From Patiria pectinifera (lineage: Eukaryota; Echinodermata; Asteroidea; Valvatida; Asterinidae), in assembly GCA_029964075.1 (NCBI GenBank), contig CM057138.1, positions 7,248,932-7,312,931 of the forward strand: DNA of 64,000 bases. Reading direction: 5' to 3'. Shown here in pieces: positions 46,001 to 54,627 of the stretch; positions within the stretch are counted from its first letter, which is position 1, and the number at the start of each line of letters is the position of its first letter. The notes under the pieces are model-generated. The model saw only the letters and a list, made by a program, of their open reading frames with translations. It had not been told where the DNA came from and searched no databases. Position numbers and translations under genes: made by a program.

Positions 46001-47713
46001 CACCCTGGGTCAGTGTTCCCCCACACTCTTGGTCAATACTCCTCACCCTGGGTCAATGCACCTCACCCTAAGCCAATACAATAAAATAAAATAATACTCA
46101 TCCTCACCCTGAGTAAATGCACCTCACCCTAGGCCAATACTCCTCCTCACCCTGGGTCAGTGATCCTCGCCCTAGGCCAATACTCATCCTCACCCTGGGT
46201 CAGTGATCCTCGTCCTAGGCCAATACTCCTCCCCCTGAGTCAATGCACCTCACCCTAGGCCAATACTCCTCCCCCGACTCAATGCACCTCACCCTAGGCC
46301 AATACTCCTCACCCTGGGTCAATGCACCTCACCCTAAGCCAATACAATAAAATAAAATAATACTCATCCTCACCCTGGGTCAGTGCACCTCACCCTAGGC
46401 CAATACTCCTCTTCACCCTGGGTCAATGCACCTCACCCTAGGCCAATACTCATCCTCACCCTGGGTCAGTGATCCTCGCCCTAGGCCAATACTCATCCTC
46501 ACCCTGGGTCAGTGATCCTCGCCCTAGGCCAATACTCCTCCCCCTGAGTCAATGCACCTCACCCTAGGCCAATACTCCTCCCCCGAGTCAATGCACCTCA
46601 CCCTAGGCCAATACTCCTCACCCTGGGTCAATGCACCTCACCCTATGCCAATACTCCTCACCCTGGGTCAATGCTCCTGGGTTTGAATTCTGACAAGGAA
46701 CATGGTGTTTGTGTGCATATGGACACGATCCTTTTCTACCATTGCCTCTCTCTATCCAGGAGTATAAATTGGTACCCGTGAAGGTAGAGACCATATTGCA
46801 CGGATATCAAGCTGCTGCAGGGTCTCATTCCTGATGAACAGGGATAATAAGTGTGATGCGCATTTGATCATGTTATGGAATTTGCTCAATAAAAATGTAT
46901 AATTATTATTATTAGCAAAGATCCGTTCATCATGTGTAAATGGGAAGCAAATATGATATAATAAAACATTCTTATTATACAAGGGGGAAAATAACCACAG
47001 TTCAACTTGTGTGTTACTTCTGCCATTTCGTCACAAAGTTGCGTTCACGTTCACTTTGGTGACAAGTAGACTATACAATGTACATCATTCTTACGGAATC
47101 CATATTATGGAATAAAAGATATTATATGCTCAATTATATGCTCAATCTTTCTCAAACATGTGGGTTATTAAAGTATTAGGGACCTACCTACATGTACCTA
47201 ACCATTTAAAAAGTATTTCATGTCATTTGGCGTTATTTGACTTAAGAAGGGTGTATTGGAATACCCTTGTGGAGGAATATAGTTGAATTAAAAATAATTA
47301 AAAAACATCACCAGACATCCCAGTCAATCCAATCACTACGACTATGCAAGGATCCCATGAATCGAGCTCACTTCAAATATCGATCTGGATGCTTATATTG
47401 GCCAGTTTGCTGTTGCAATCTTCCAAGGTCAAGTCTCATTAGTGTGTTTATTCATTGACAAGGGAATAACTTTTTGATTCTCAGAGCTGGTTGATTCATA
47501 CTGTTCTTTCAAATGTGATTGCATTCCATTATTGTCCTCGCCTCTTAATGTTTCAGGTACCTGTCAGCCCTGCATAAGATTGAGAATCTAGCTTTCAGCG
47601 AGATAGAGCCCAGAGAGGACCTGCCTGACTGTGTATTCGTGGAGGATTGCGCTGTTGCGGTCAGCGGCGTGGCCTTGATCACCAGGCCTTGTGCACCCTC
47701 ACGCAGAAAAGAA
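33920..47713 (+). CDS. DDAH: Dimethylarginine dimethylaminohydrolase (DDAH), first two coding exons
   Basis: DDAH hydrolyses asymmetric dimethylarginine to citrulline and dimethylamine in the cytosol and so relieves inhibition of nitric oxide synthase. Exons 33920-34077 and 47557-47713 join across a phase-2 intron into 105 codons. The start ATG at 33920 has A at -3. The segment LKDQALRGSFDEEVDLDLAK is the family's N-terminal helix, and DLPDCVFVEDCAVAV carries the substrate-binding Asp and the Glu-Asp pair. ALITRP and PSRRKE follow and end exactly at a phase-0 donor GTATGT. Family length is about 285 residues, so the His/Cys catalytic half is missing. No matching exon is visible between 47714 and 64000. 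The 13.5-kb intron is almost entirely mobile and satellite DNA. Confidence 0.85.
34146..36486. mobile_element. hAT element with ATTCGAAT arrays
   Basis: Ends TAGGGCTG (34146-34153) and CAGCCCTA (36479-36486) are flanked by a perfect 8-bp target duplication GAAACATG (34138-34145 and 36487-36494), the hAT signature. Both ends carry clusters of AATATTCG/CGAATATT (about 34160-34220 and 36403-36470). The 2.3-kb interior has two diverged copies of a TTCCTTGTTTGC..GTATTA segment (about 34410 and 34800) and no recognisable transposase, so it is non-autonomous. It lies 60 bp inside DDAH intron 1. Confidence 0.85.
36704..38165. repeat. 17-bp satellite array, about 85 copies
   Basis: Tandem CCCTGACAGCTAGCACT units with three main variants: AGC/AAC in the sixth position of the CTAGCAC part, T/C before CCC, and CCCG for CCTG in a run at about 37836-37930. 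One-base-short units (AACACCCCTG) recur at about 36934, 37105 and 37683, showing higher-order duplication. In DDAH intron 1. Confidence 0.95.
38166..39190. other. DDAH intron, no gene
   Basis: Part (about 38455-38560) belongs to a repeat also found at 20945-21030. The ORF at 38323-38703 overlaps that repeat and shows no family signature. Nothing else is recognised. Confidence 0.45.
39195..40333 (-). pseudogene. RTE-type LINE, 3' half (interrupted)
   Basis: Minus strand, after the insertion. VCVLQYADDTALVSHSP (catalytic YADD, about 40180) is followed by NTKKTEVLQQL, then in a new frame STKTKVAVYNAVCISTLLYG, LQRILGLRWW and LRWVGHVIRMP, the usual order in RTE-like reverse transcriptases. The element ends in a (TAA)n tail at about 39177-39196, typical of RTE. 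Two or more frameshifts. Confidence 0.85.
40619..40951 (+). CDS. Lysine-rich protein with two SAP-like segments (mobile-element gene, frameshifted)
   Basis: 110 codons from tandem ATGs. Residues 14-37 (RWNKATLRDYVQRYKIPYNR and on) and 58-85 (KTLHELKQIVDDYDVEFTPT) each look like a SAP-type helix-extension-helix, a fold often used to bind DNA. At a run of nine A (40873-40881) the frame probably slips, because the alternative frame continues without a stop as basic, aromatic-rich sequence to about 41006. Intronless and A+T-rich, unlike the LINE around it. Encoded inside the 40334-43051 element. The true function is unknown; SAP similarity is by eye only. Confidence 0.5.
   Translation: MMNTIKPIVKGFSRWNKATLRDYVQRYKIPYNRNAYLSQKVYIDGIKKYEAQFKNLRKKTLHELKQIVDDYDVEFTPTGYNGRFLKKKIYSRRFKILGNPKIFKRPSLEQ
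41077..41178 (+). CDS. Short peptide with PPSY and PSAP motifs
   Basis: 33 codons from ATG to TAG. It contains DPPSY (about residues 13-17) and PSAPP (about residues 27-31). PPxY and PSAP are late-domain motifs that recruit NEDD4-type ligases and TSG101, and are common in proteins of budding viruses and some virus-derived elements. It may be the tail of a longer frameshifted protein. It overlaps the 3' end of the TFIIB-like reading frame on the opposite strand, so one of the two may be non-coding here. Confidence 0.3.
   Translation: MFEFSVNKHYESDPPSYTSISSIRVSPSAPPLL
41124..41615 (-). pseudogene. TFIIB-like zinc-ribbon and cyclin-type protein, one in-frame stop
   Basis: The minus-strand ORF starts at 41615. 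Residues 18-35 form a zinc ribbon C-x-H-x10-C-x2-C-G (CNHQ...CKTCG). A later segment, GCVKRSLIAACFHHVVRL, resembles the cyclin-like repeat of TFIIB family factors (the 'R..l.AAC.y.a.r' helix). A TGA at 41244-41246 stops the frame, but the same frame stays open after it to 41124 with a helix (FKVTQNQFNKALKRY) of the kind that follows in TFIIB. So either a single nonsense mutation inactivated it, or the C-terminus is dispensable. TFIIB-like factors occur in eukaryotes, archaea and large DNA viruses; the compact, intronless form here is closest in style to a viral or mobile-element gene. The substitution is described, not repaired. Confidence 0.55.
41640..42910. other. Non-coding part of the TIR element, with hairpin and repeats
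   Basis: 18-bp inverted repeat GCGATCGTGTAGTGTAGG (42194-42211) and its complement (42246-42263) with a 34-nt loop. Five AATTATGATGTCATA words lie between about 42566 and 42725, in spaced pairs with TACCGAGAGT or TACTGAGAGT. A small possible spliced ORF (ATG at 42114, donor GTAAAT near 42161, acceptor TTTTTCAG near 42347) is noted but weak. Confidence 0.5.
43057..43557 (-). pseudogene. RTE-type LINE, N-terminal RT (interrupted)
   Basis: Minus strand upstream of the insertion. WKDANVIPIYKRKGDRADCG and GIFLLSVAGKVL open the RT domain. CGFRHNRGTVDMVY, AFIDLTKAFDIINREILKKL (motif A) and RVKQGCV follow up to the insertion at 43056. It continues in 39195-40333. Frameshifts and a stop after MARLI show it is dead. 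Confidence 0.85.
44170..44390 (-). pseudogene. hAT transposase BED zinc finger fragment
   Basis: Carries CKSCG (first Cys pair) and the KSGTTSNF turn of BED fingers, with the first ligating His lost. The ORF runs from the insertion at about 44390 down to about 44129. A minus-strand ORF on the other side of the insertion (45437-45240: YYRNTSEINRNLLSMGCMCV) is likely its upstream part. Confidence 0.65.
44392..45230. mobile_element. hAT-like element with GGCCTT arrays, nested
   Basis: Begins CAGTGATGTAGTGCC (44381-44395) and ends CTCCAACACTG (about 45220-45230), a CAGTG-type inverted end. Each flank carries CCTTGG/CCTTGA hexamer arrays with CCTCGAGG palindromes (44394-44500 and 45113-45215). 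Left flank GTGATGTG and right flank CTGATGTG are 8-mers with one mismatch, a plausible 8-bp duplication. Interior is AT-rich with no transposase. Confidence 0.6.
45858..46680. repeat. 43-bp minisatellite with higher-order repeat
   Basis: Units such as CTCACCCTGGGTCAATGCAC and CTCACCCTAGGCCAATACTC alternate. The odd variant ACAATAAAATAAAATAATAC occurs twice about 267 bp apart (about 46076 and 46343), so a block of several units was duplicated whole. The array abuts the SINE that follows. Confidence 0.9.
46660..46915 (+). repeat. tRNA-derived SINE
   Basis: B-box-like GGGTTTGAATTCTGACA near 46680, then a body containing CATATGGACACGATCCTTTT and CCAGGAGTATAAATTGGTAC, ending in (ATT)n at about 46901-46914. 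The body resembles a SINE common in marine invertebrate genomes. The A box is lost or merged with the minisatellite. Confidence 0.6.
46916..47556. other. DDAH intron, no gene
   Basis: AT-rich intron sequence upstream of DDAH exon 2. Nothing recognised. Confidence 0.5.
47557..47713 (+). CDS. DDAH: DDAH coding exon 2
   Basis: 157 nt between acceptor AATGTTTCAG and donor GTATGT. Encodes YLSALHKIENLAF and the substrate-binding segment with the Asp codon at 47627-47629 and Glu-Asp at 47642-47647. Its residues match DDAH closely enough to leave little doubt. Confidence 0.9.
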
Positions 47714-48437
47714 GTATGTCAATTCTAATAGTAAATAAAAAGCACTCGGAGAGCACAAACCTCCTCCAAGGCTGAAAAACATCCGGCCATATTGTCAGTA
47801 CATCCAGTAGAAATAATCGCATATCGACTGAACTTCCATATTTATGCTGCACATTCCCAACTCCCCCATAGTATCAACTGGTCGAGTCCATTGACCAGTC
47901 GGTTTCAATGGTGTGTTTCATAGACTGCGTTACCCACACACGTCTCTACACACATAGCACATACAACATGATGAAGAATCCTTCAGAAAAATTCCTGCAT
48001 CCTGACCCAGATCCGGATCACTTCCAAAATCTAATCGATTTGTACTTTAAAAAAATCTTGAAAATCCGTCCAATACTTTTTGAGTCATCCTGTTCACAGA
48101 CAAACCAACCAACCAACCAATGCCGATAAAAACATAATCTCCTTGGCAAATGTAATAATAAAAATAATGACAGTACTTGACCCATAAAAAATAGAAGACA
48201 TTATCCAGAAATCAACAATGGGGAGACAAACCTCTGTGGGTCTTACTCTAGAAGGAATTCCAGAATGACATAACATAATTTTCTGTGGAAAAAAAAGAGT
48301 GTCTCTAAATGACCTACTTAGAAAAATGTATATGATGATAAATGATTGATCACCAGCTTCGCGGGTGAGTTGCATCAACATGAACGATCTATTTGTGAAT
48401 ACACACAGTCGTGTTGAAGTATACTTATGAGGACGTC
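47714..48437. other. Downstream of DDAH exon 2, no exon 3 seen
   Basis: No segment encoding the family's next block (the Asp-Gly-Gly-Asp-Val-type motif) is visible. A short AACCAACCAACC run lies at 48107-48120. Confidence 0.45.
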
Positions 48438-49874
48438 TTAAGCCCGCCATATACGAAAGCTACGTGCTGAGCAAAAAAGTAATTTGAGGCCGTTTACTCA
48501 GTACGTACATGTACATGTAGCTCACAAAATATCCCTGTGTGCAGTAAATTTTTGCTGATTGTTCTGCCTCGTGAGGCAGTGAGGCAAATACCAGTATCTA
48601 TCCTGTTTGATTTATTTTGCCTTGCGAGGAAAAAAATCACCATACCCCCTGTATGTGGTCAACCTGAGCTATGTGCTGAACCAAAAAGATTATTCCTAGC
48701 CAATAAAATCACATAATCTTGTTTGTCAATCGTGTGATTTGAAACAAGTGCGAGTGCACAATAAGCACTGCCTATCTTCCATAAAAAGTCTATAACTTTG
48801 ACAGGAGATTGCGCGTACAAGCCCGGGCCACGGCATCGCACGCGCCGTCCCATGCACGACATCCCATGCGCCATCCTATGCGCGGCATCCCATGCGCCGT
48901 CCTATGCGCGGCATCCCATGCGCCGTCCCATGCACGGCATTCCATGCGCCATCCTATGCGCGGCATCCCATGCGCCGTCCTATGCGCGGCATCCCATGCG
49001 CCGTCCTATGCGCGGCATCCCATGCGCCATCCTATGCACGGCATCCCATGCGCCATCCTATGCGCGGCATCCCATGCGCCGTCCTATGCGCGGCATCCCA
49101 TGTGCCGTCCCATGCACGGCATTCCATGCGTCATCCTATGCGCGGCATCCCATGCGCCGTCCTATGCGCGGCATCCCATGCGCCGTCCCATGCACGGCAT
49201 TCCATGCGCCGTCCTGTGCATGGCTTTCAACGTGCCGCCCATGTGCCCTCCTCAAGGCCTCCTAGGCCAAAATCCCGCTGCACTAATCTGTCCCGTTAAC
49301 TGACAAAAAGAAGCCCCCTAAGTCTCCCATAATATATTGCGTGCTTGTTCACGCAAAATTATAGGGCACTGTATACCACATGGCTATAACATTATTGCAC
49401 ATATGTTGCCTCCATTTACATAGTTTTCAAAAACAACTTCAGGAATCGTTACAAACAACTTTTGTGAAGCATTTCATTTGTTTTGTTTGCTTTTTGGGGA
49501 AAATTACAATTTGGTATTTTTATCTCAATTCTTCAGGGATAGAGCGACTGACCAACTGTGACATGTAGAAGCTCCTGCCAGAGATTAAAAATGGGGACAA
49601 ACTGTAGCAAATTTAGAAGATTTGTACAAAAGTATTTTAAAATCATGCGCACAGATTACGTGATTTCATTGGGTAGTTAATCTTTTTAGCTTAGCATGCA
49701 GCTCAGATTGACTGCACACAGTGAAAGAAATTTCAAAAAGACAGATACCTCGGTAGGCAGAAAACTCAGCAAAAATGCACTGCACACAGGGATATTTTGT
49801 GAGCTACGTGATGAGCAAACAGTCTCGAACTACTTTTTGCTCAGCACGTAGCTCTCGGGTGTGGCTTGCTTTAC
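48438..49874. mobile_element. Inverted-repeat element containing the 26-bp array
   Basis: Left part 48455-48600 (AGCTACGTGCTGAGCAAAAA, ACAAAATATCCCTGTGTGCA, TCTGCC) recurs inverted at 49734-49862 with about 80% identity by eye. The left end sits at TTAA (48438-48441); the right end at a TTTA is less clear. The 26-bp GC-rich array lies in the interior. Family unresolved. Confidence 0.55.
48840..49230. repeat. 26-bp GC-rich array, open in three frames
   Basis: About 15 copies of CATGCGCCGTCCTATGCGCG plus GCATCC, with A/G and C/T variants. Because 26 is not a multiple of 3 and the unit lacks stops in any forward frame, three overlapping ORFs of 135-164 codons result, each a 26-residue periodic peptide rich in Arg, His, Pro and Cys. 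Nothing indicates translation. Confidence 0.9.
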
Positions 49875-50359
49875 TGTTCCTTTCTTTTGTTCCTATTGTT
49901 TCGACTTTTTCTCGACATGCACCATAAAGTTTGTATACAAAAACTGAATGATGTTTATTTTCTATGTTTAAGATTCATAAACAGTGGACACATTATGGGC
50001 CAATGAAAGCATTATCAACATTTGTAATTTGGTAGACAGAACACGCCACAAATGCATTCATACAGCCATAGATAGTGTGCAGCAAACGTTCTGTACATAG
50101 ACATTTGTTATACACCGTTCTGTGGTTTGATACATTTTTCATTCATAAAAAAACAACTACACTTCTTAAGTTGCTCTAGTAGCATATTTCTGGACCATTG
50201 ACAATGGGCACGTGCGCGTACACAGGCTTAAGGAGGGGCTGCGTAAAACAATATTACAATTGGAGGATTCCGGACTGTTAGGGTTAAGGTTTCATTTTGA
50301 TTGCCCCCCCCCCCCCACATTTTCCCTAGCCCCCGATTGCCCCCAAATTTGAGAGTCTG
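49875..50359. other. Intergenic or intronic, no gene
   Basis: AT-rich, with a poly-C run near 50310. Nothing recognised. Confidence 0.5.
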
Positions 50360-51050
50360 GCACTGCCACTGGCCCTCAACCTGCTCAGCGAGGAGTTATG
50401 ACTTGGATGTGGCTATGAGAGAGAAATCATCTGCTAATGAACAACTTCAAGATTTATGCAAAGAATGGCAAGATGTTAGCCCAAATACTTGATGTCATTT
50501 CAGACTTTGCTTCCGACATCAGTAAGGAGTTTGGCATAGAAAAATGAACAAACTGACGATCAAGCTTGGCAAGCCGAGCAGTCTCCTGAACATCAGTGTC
50601 AGCCATTATGAAGAGGCCATCAAAAGTCGCGAACCAGATGTGATGCTTTCTAATCCTGGAGGGAATGAAATTTCAAACAGGAAGATTAAGTCCAGAAAAA
50701 GCAGCTGAAGGAGGAGTATACATCCAGCGGGTCTGCTTCATTTTGGCAAGAGAGCTGAAGCAGCAATAAAACAAACGCCGTCAGATGTTGTGCTGTGTAG
50801 ATTTGGTGTCATACAATGGCAGACATATTGTAAATGGATAGATTGACAAGGAAGCTCCAGACCAGATATACGCTGCATCATCCGAGGGCAGCAGAGGACG
50901 ACCGTACCTGTCGCACAAGAATGGTAGGTGGGGTTTTCTTCAGCTCGAAGGATTGCACAACCAAGCAACAACAGCCGTGGGTAGTTACGTCAGGGAAAAA
51001 AACGATGGTCGTCTGCTCCGCATACTGGAAAGCACCACCATGAAATCAAG
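50360..51050 (+). pseudogene. R4/Dong-like LINE, late RT region, decayed
   Basis: Scattered frames read KEFGIEK followed by KLTIKLGKP (50530-50570), then, at about 50890-51000, SHKNGRWGFLQLEGLHNQAT. This resembles the 'l.R..GGrGl.qlE' block that follows the RT in R4/Dong-type elements. Several stops and shifts; too broken for firm family assignment. Confidence 0.5.
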
Positions 51051-51099
51051 CCCATTCATTTTATCACCAAACAGGCGAGTGTTTTCAACAACAAGGCTG

Positions 51100-51690
51100 A
51101 CATTGGGTAGACTATGTAATAGACCATGGCAATAACCATTGTCTAATGCATTTGAGCAGGTTGGCTGATTAATTATGCCAGACAACCACTTCTTGACCTC
51201 CAGATTTTGACCAATCAGCATGTGCTTTCTATATCCGGTGTTTGGTCATTCATCCGTTGCACATCATAAACATGAAAGAAGAAAAAAATCCTGTGTCACG
51301 CCCTCTGTATCATGTTAAGCGATATGCACCCAGCTGCCGTTGAATTACAAAACACTGCATTCAAATTGACCAATCAAACCACTAGACCTGATTTGGGAAT
51401 AAAATGACAGGTTGGCTGGTCTAGGTGTTGAGGTTCACTGGGAAACAGACTTTGTTGTGGCCGGATCCGCGTTTTGCCCGAAATTTACCAATTATATTTC
51501 ACAACATCTTTATGTGACTAGATTGTTTATTATGTAATTTGAATCTCAATGAAGGCAATACTACCAATTTGCATGTGATTTTAAGTGTTTATTCTGGGGA
51601 ATTTGGCAGATTTTTTATAAATCTGACTTATTTATGATGTACATTTAATAGCAGAATTTGGCTCTGACCCTAGGGTCACCCTGGGTGCAA
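51100..51690. repeat. Two dispersed repeat fragments
   Basis: 51102-51403 matches, in inverted orientation, a segment at about 62250-62640 (shared GATTTTGACCAATCAGC and TTGACCAATCAAAC). 51404-51690 is the second copy of the right part of the 21222-21733 MITE. Confidence 0.6.
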
Positions 51691-53039
51691 GTGCTATCGT
51701 TTTGGTCAGTCCTGCACAACTTTATGCAGTTGGAATTGCAGGGACTAGCCCGAGATATCAACTGTATTCTGTGGACAGCAGTAGGGGACGCAAGAAACTG
51801 ACAAGTGGATGATTGAGTACAGAGATATTGTACTGTATGATGGTGTCTCAAAAGGCAGTGTTCTTTTTTTTTTTAATTTACTAGGTTTTTGCAAAGGGTA
51901 GCTAGGCTACTTAGATTCATACAAATTGTATAAGTGTAAGTTTTATTGTCCATTTTTACAAAGCAAAGTGCAGGAATGCTTAATGAACTTATATGCATTC
52001 TGATCAAATTAAAGTCGAACACATAAATCTTCTGATCGGCCCAATTTAACTAATATCAAATTTTGTGGTAAACTAAAGAAATCTTGTATTTTTATATTGG
52101 AAATAACGGCCATCTTGAAAAAAAAAATCCAGTCGCAGCTCAGAGGATCACCGTGCTGCCACTTGTGGTGCTTGTCCTCACTACAACTAGTACAAAGTAT
52201 TTGAAAGATTTTTACCCGGCCACTCTTTGGAGTTGTTACGATTAATTAATTGTTACGGGCACAACCCGACCACTCTCTGTTATTGTGTTGATATTTTTTT
52301 TTTTTTCTAGACAATACTTCTCCGCGGGTTTTCTCCTAAAACGATGTATGGTATGAACTTGTAACTTTCAACATATATCGCTCTCATCCCTAGTGGTGCA
52401 TATATTACTCTGACATCATGATTACATGCAATTTTCATTGAAAAAAATGTCAATATTCTTTCACCTATAACTCTTGAACAAAATGATCAATTATTTTCAT
52501 ACATTGTAATCAGATAGACCATTAATTGATAAACATTTTTTGTCCCGTGTGGACTAAATAGAGAATCTTGTTCGTTTTTTTCGTGAGGTTGTAGACTATG
52601 CATTGCGAATCATTTTTTGTCCCTGGAGGCCCGGACACAAAACCGCTTGACCTTTACTTCTGGTGTTACCGGAAGTGCAATAGAAATTGAATATAACTCT
52701 AAAACGGAAGTGTTTTACTTAAGACAAATACATTAGGGAAGTGTTAAGCGAGGAATGCCAATCACAAAAACATAATTTTGACGTCATCCCACGAAAGGGC
52801 GCCCTCTAGCGGCACATCAAAAACAGTTTAATCATTTAAAATGTTAAACCCTCAATCAAATTTTTAAGAAATTGCCCCTATTTATTCTGTGAGCAACCAC
52901 AAATGAATTTGCAAAGTTTCGTAATCATGTTGTCATCAGACTGTAAGTTACTGTAGGGAGAATTCAACAATGATCATTTTATTGTTAATTTAAATCCATC
53001 ATATGATTGCTGTCTCATGACTTCCCCCCCCCCCCCCAA
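51691..53039. other. No gene recognised
   Basis: AT-rich DNA. The part after about 52270 leads into the Helitron-like end and may belong to the same element. ATCCCACGAAAGGGCGCCCT near 52787 has a counterpart at 57720. Confidence 0.45.
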
Positions 53040-53414
53040 AATGACATCTGTTACACTTAATATTGACCTTTTGCTTCCAAATACTGTGACGTCATCAAAC
53101 TGGAAGTTGGCTGTTAATTACATACACTTAATTTCCATATTTCCATGCGTTGTTTTTTCTTAATGATAAACAAGTGTCCCCTTCCCTTTTTTGACGTCAT
53201 CAAACTGGAATAACATGTACACGTACCTTTACTGAAATTTATCATACCCTGAAAAGACCCATTATTTTTGTACAAAATAATTAGTATTTGAAGTGTTAAT
53301 GTTCTTGATCCTTTTTTATGACATAAACATATTTATAACTGAAATTGACAATGTCTATGAAATAGTTGTCTACCCAACCACTCTGCGTTTGTAACAACAA
53401 ACGCGAACCTCTAG
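53040..53414 (+). mobile_element. Helitron-like 3' end, copy 2
   Basis: Same family as 1-442: hairpin GCGTTTGT (53385-53392), loop AACA, ACAAACGC (53397-53404), then CTAG at 53411-53414. Sequence identity to copy 1 runs from about 53047 to the end. No Rep/helicase coding is visible. Confidence 0.6.
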
Positions 53415-54273
53415 ATTGTTTATGCTCCGCTTTTTTTAAAGGGAGTGTACATCATTGGCTTTTGCTGTAATTTTCAGAAATGAGCTATTTGAGGGGTTAG
53501 TATAATAGATCAAATGTTGTTACACTGACGTGTGTGAAGTTTTGTGTTCGAAAATGCTGGAAAACCAAGAAAAAAGACAAATGTTCAAGTAGTCTGGTTC
53601 CCTGACTCCACTGAAGATGAAGTGGATCTATTTATAGATGCCGGAAAATTGTAAGGTAAGGGAACCAGTTTAGCTGGCCTGCACCCGTTCAGGAACATGT
53701 AACCAAAAGCAAACCAAATTTGGACTGAAAAAATGGTAAATTTGGAGCAGTAGTTGAAAAATAGTTAGGTTTTTCCAACGATGGTCGGCCGACCACCGTT
53801 GGAAATGTATACAAAAATACAACTTTCTTGAAAATGACTTCACACCAGGTGCCCTAATTTTACAGGATGCTTTACACTGTCATTTACCAGCATCCTAGTA
53901 AGGTATTTTGTAAACACTTGGTAGTTTTATTTTTCGATGCTTGCAAATGTTGTATTTTCCCTTAAATACTGCCCGCGATATCGATAGCGCCACGCGCGCC
54001 GCACCGACGGGAAAAATACAGCGGTCTAACGACTTATACCCAAGTCTAGCTTGAGCGTGCCGAATACCGTATATCGACGCGACGCACCTACATGTAGCTA
54101 GCTAGCTGTATATCCATATGCACCCTGCATGCAGCTCTCGCTAGCCCTGCATAACGCATACGAACTGCATCGGTGGGTATAACAAAATTGGAACGGATTT
54201 TCCCCCCAAATTGAGCGCCTTTCCGTCTGAAATACCTCTGGATGCCCTAAAGCGGACAATAAAATTGGACATT
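53415..54273. promoter_or_regulatory. Upstream region of the DDAH-like exon
   Basis: The last 300 bp (53970-54210) are GC-richer than the surroundings, with several CG dinucleotides (GCGCCACGCGCGCCGCACCG), suggesting a promoter-proximal CpG cluster. No TATA box is evident. Start site unresolved. Confidence 0.4.
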
Positions 54274-54627
54274 ATGGAGAATACGAAATCGTCTGGCAGT
54301 AGACACATCCACAGCAACAGACCATTTCTGTACACAACGGGGATAGTCAGTCGGCTACCGGAAAGCCTGGCCACCAAAGAACAGGCGGCGACGAGCAAGA
54401 AAGGTACCCGGACCGAGGAAGAGGAAGACGGCGGCTTAAACCTGGAGCTGGCCCGTCGACAACACGAGAAGTTCATCCTGACGCTGCGTAAACTGAAGGT
54501 GGACCTGTCGGAGCTGGACGCAGACGAGGACCGGCCGTTCTGTTGTTATTTGGAGCACATGGCCGTAGTAAGAGATGGGGTGGCATTAATCGCTAGGCCC
54601 GGGGGTCGACTTGAAGAAGAGGCACAG
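54274..54627 (+). CDS. Divergent DDAH-like first exon
   Basis: 118 codons from ATG 54274 to a phase-0 donor at 54628 (GTAAAA). The in-frame reading extends upstream only through a TTG, so the ATG is preferred. VSRLPESLATKEQ, then an acidic insert (TEEEEDGG), LNLELARRQHEKFILTLRKL, DADEDRPFCCYLEHMAVV and GVALIARPGG match the DDAH N-terminal half segment by segment. Where DDAH has the substrate-binding Asp (LPDC) this reads RPFC, with Phe (54538-54540). In the Glu-Asp pair, Asp is His (54556-54558). It therefore probably cannot bind dimethylarginine in the usual way: a pseudoenzyme, a neofunctionalised paralogue, or an alternative first module. The rest of the gene is outside the window. Confidence 0.75.

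Noticed and set aside
48798..49303. Three overlapping + strand ORFs of 135-164 codons
   Set aside because: Artefact of a 26-bp stop-free repeat read in three frames.
53540..53660. Possible zinc-finger (THAP-like) start near 53540
   Set aside because: A lysine/cysteine-rich stretch is present but the motif spacing does not fit and stops follow.
54211..54273. Upstream extension of the DDAH-like exon
   Set aside because: It starts with TTG, not ATG, and the first ATG in frame is at 54274; the extension does not resemble DDAH.
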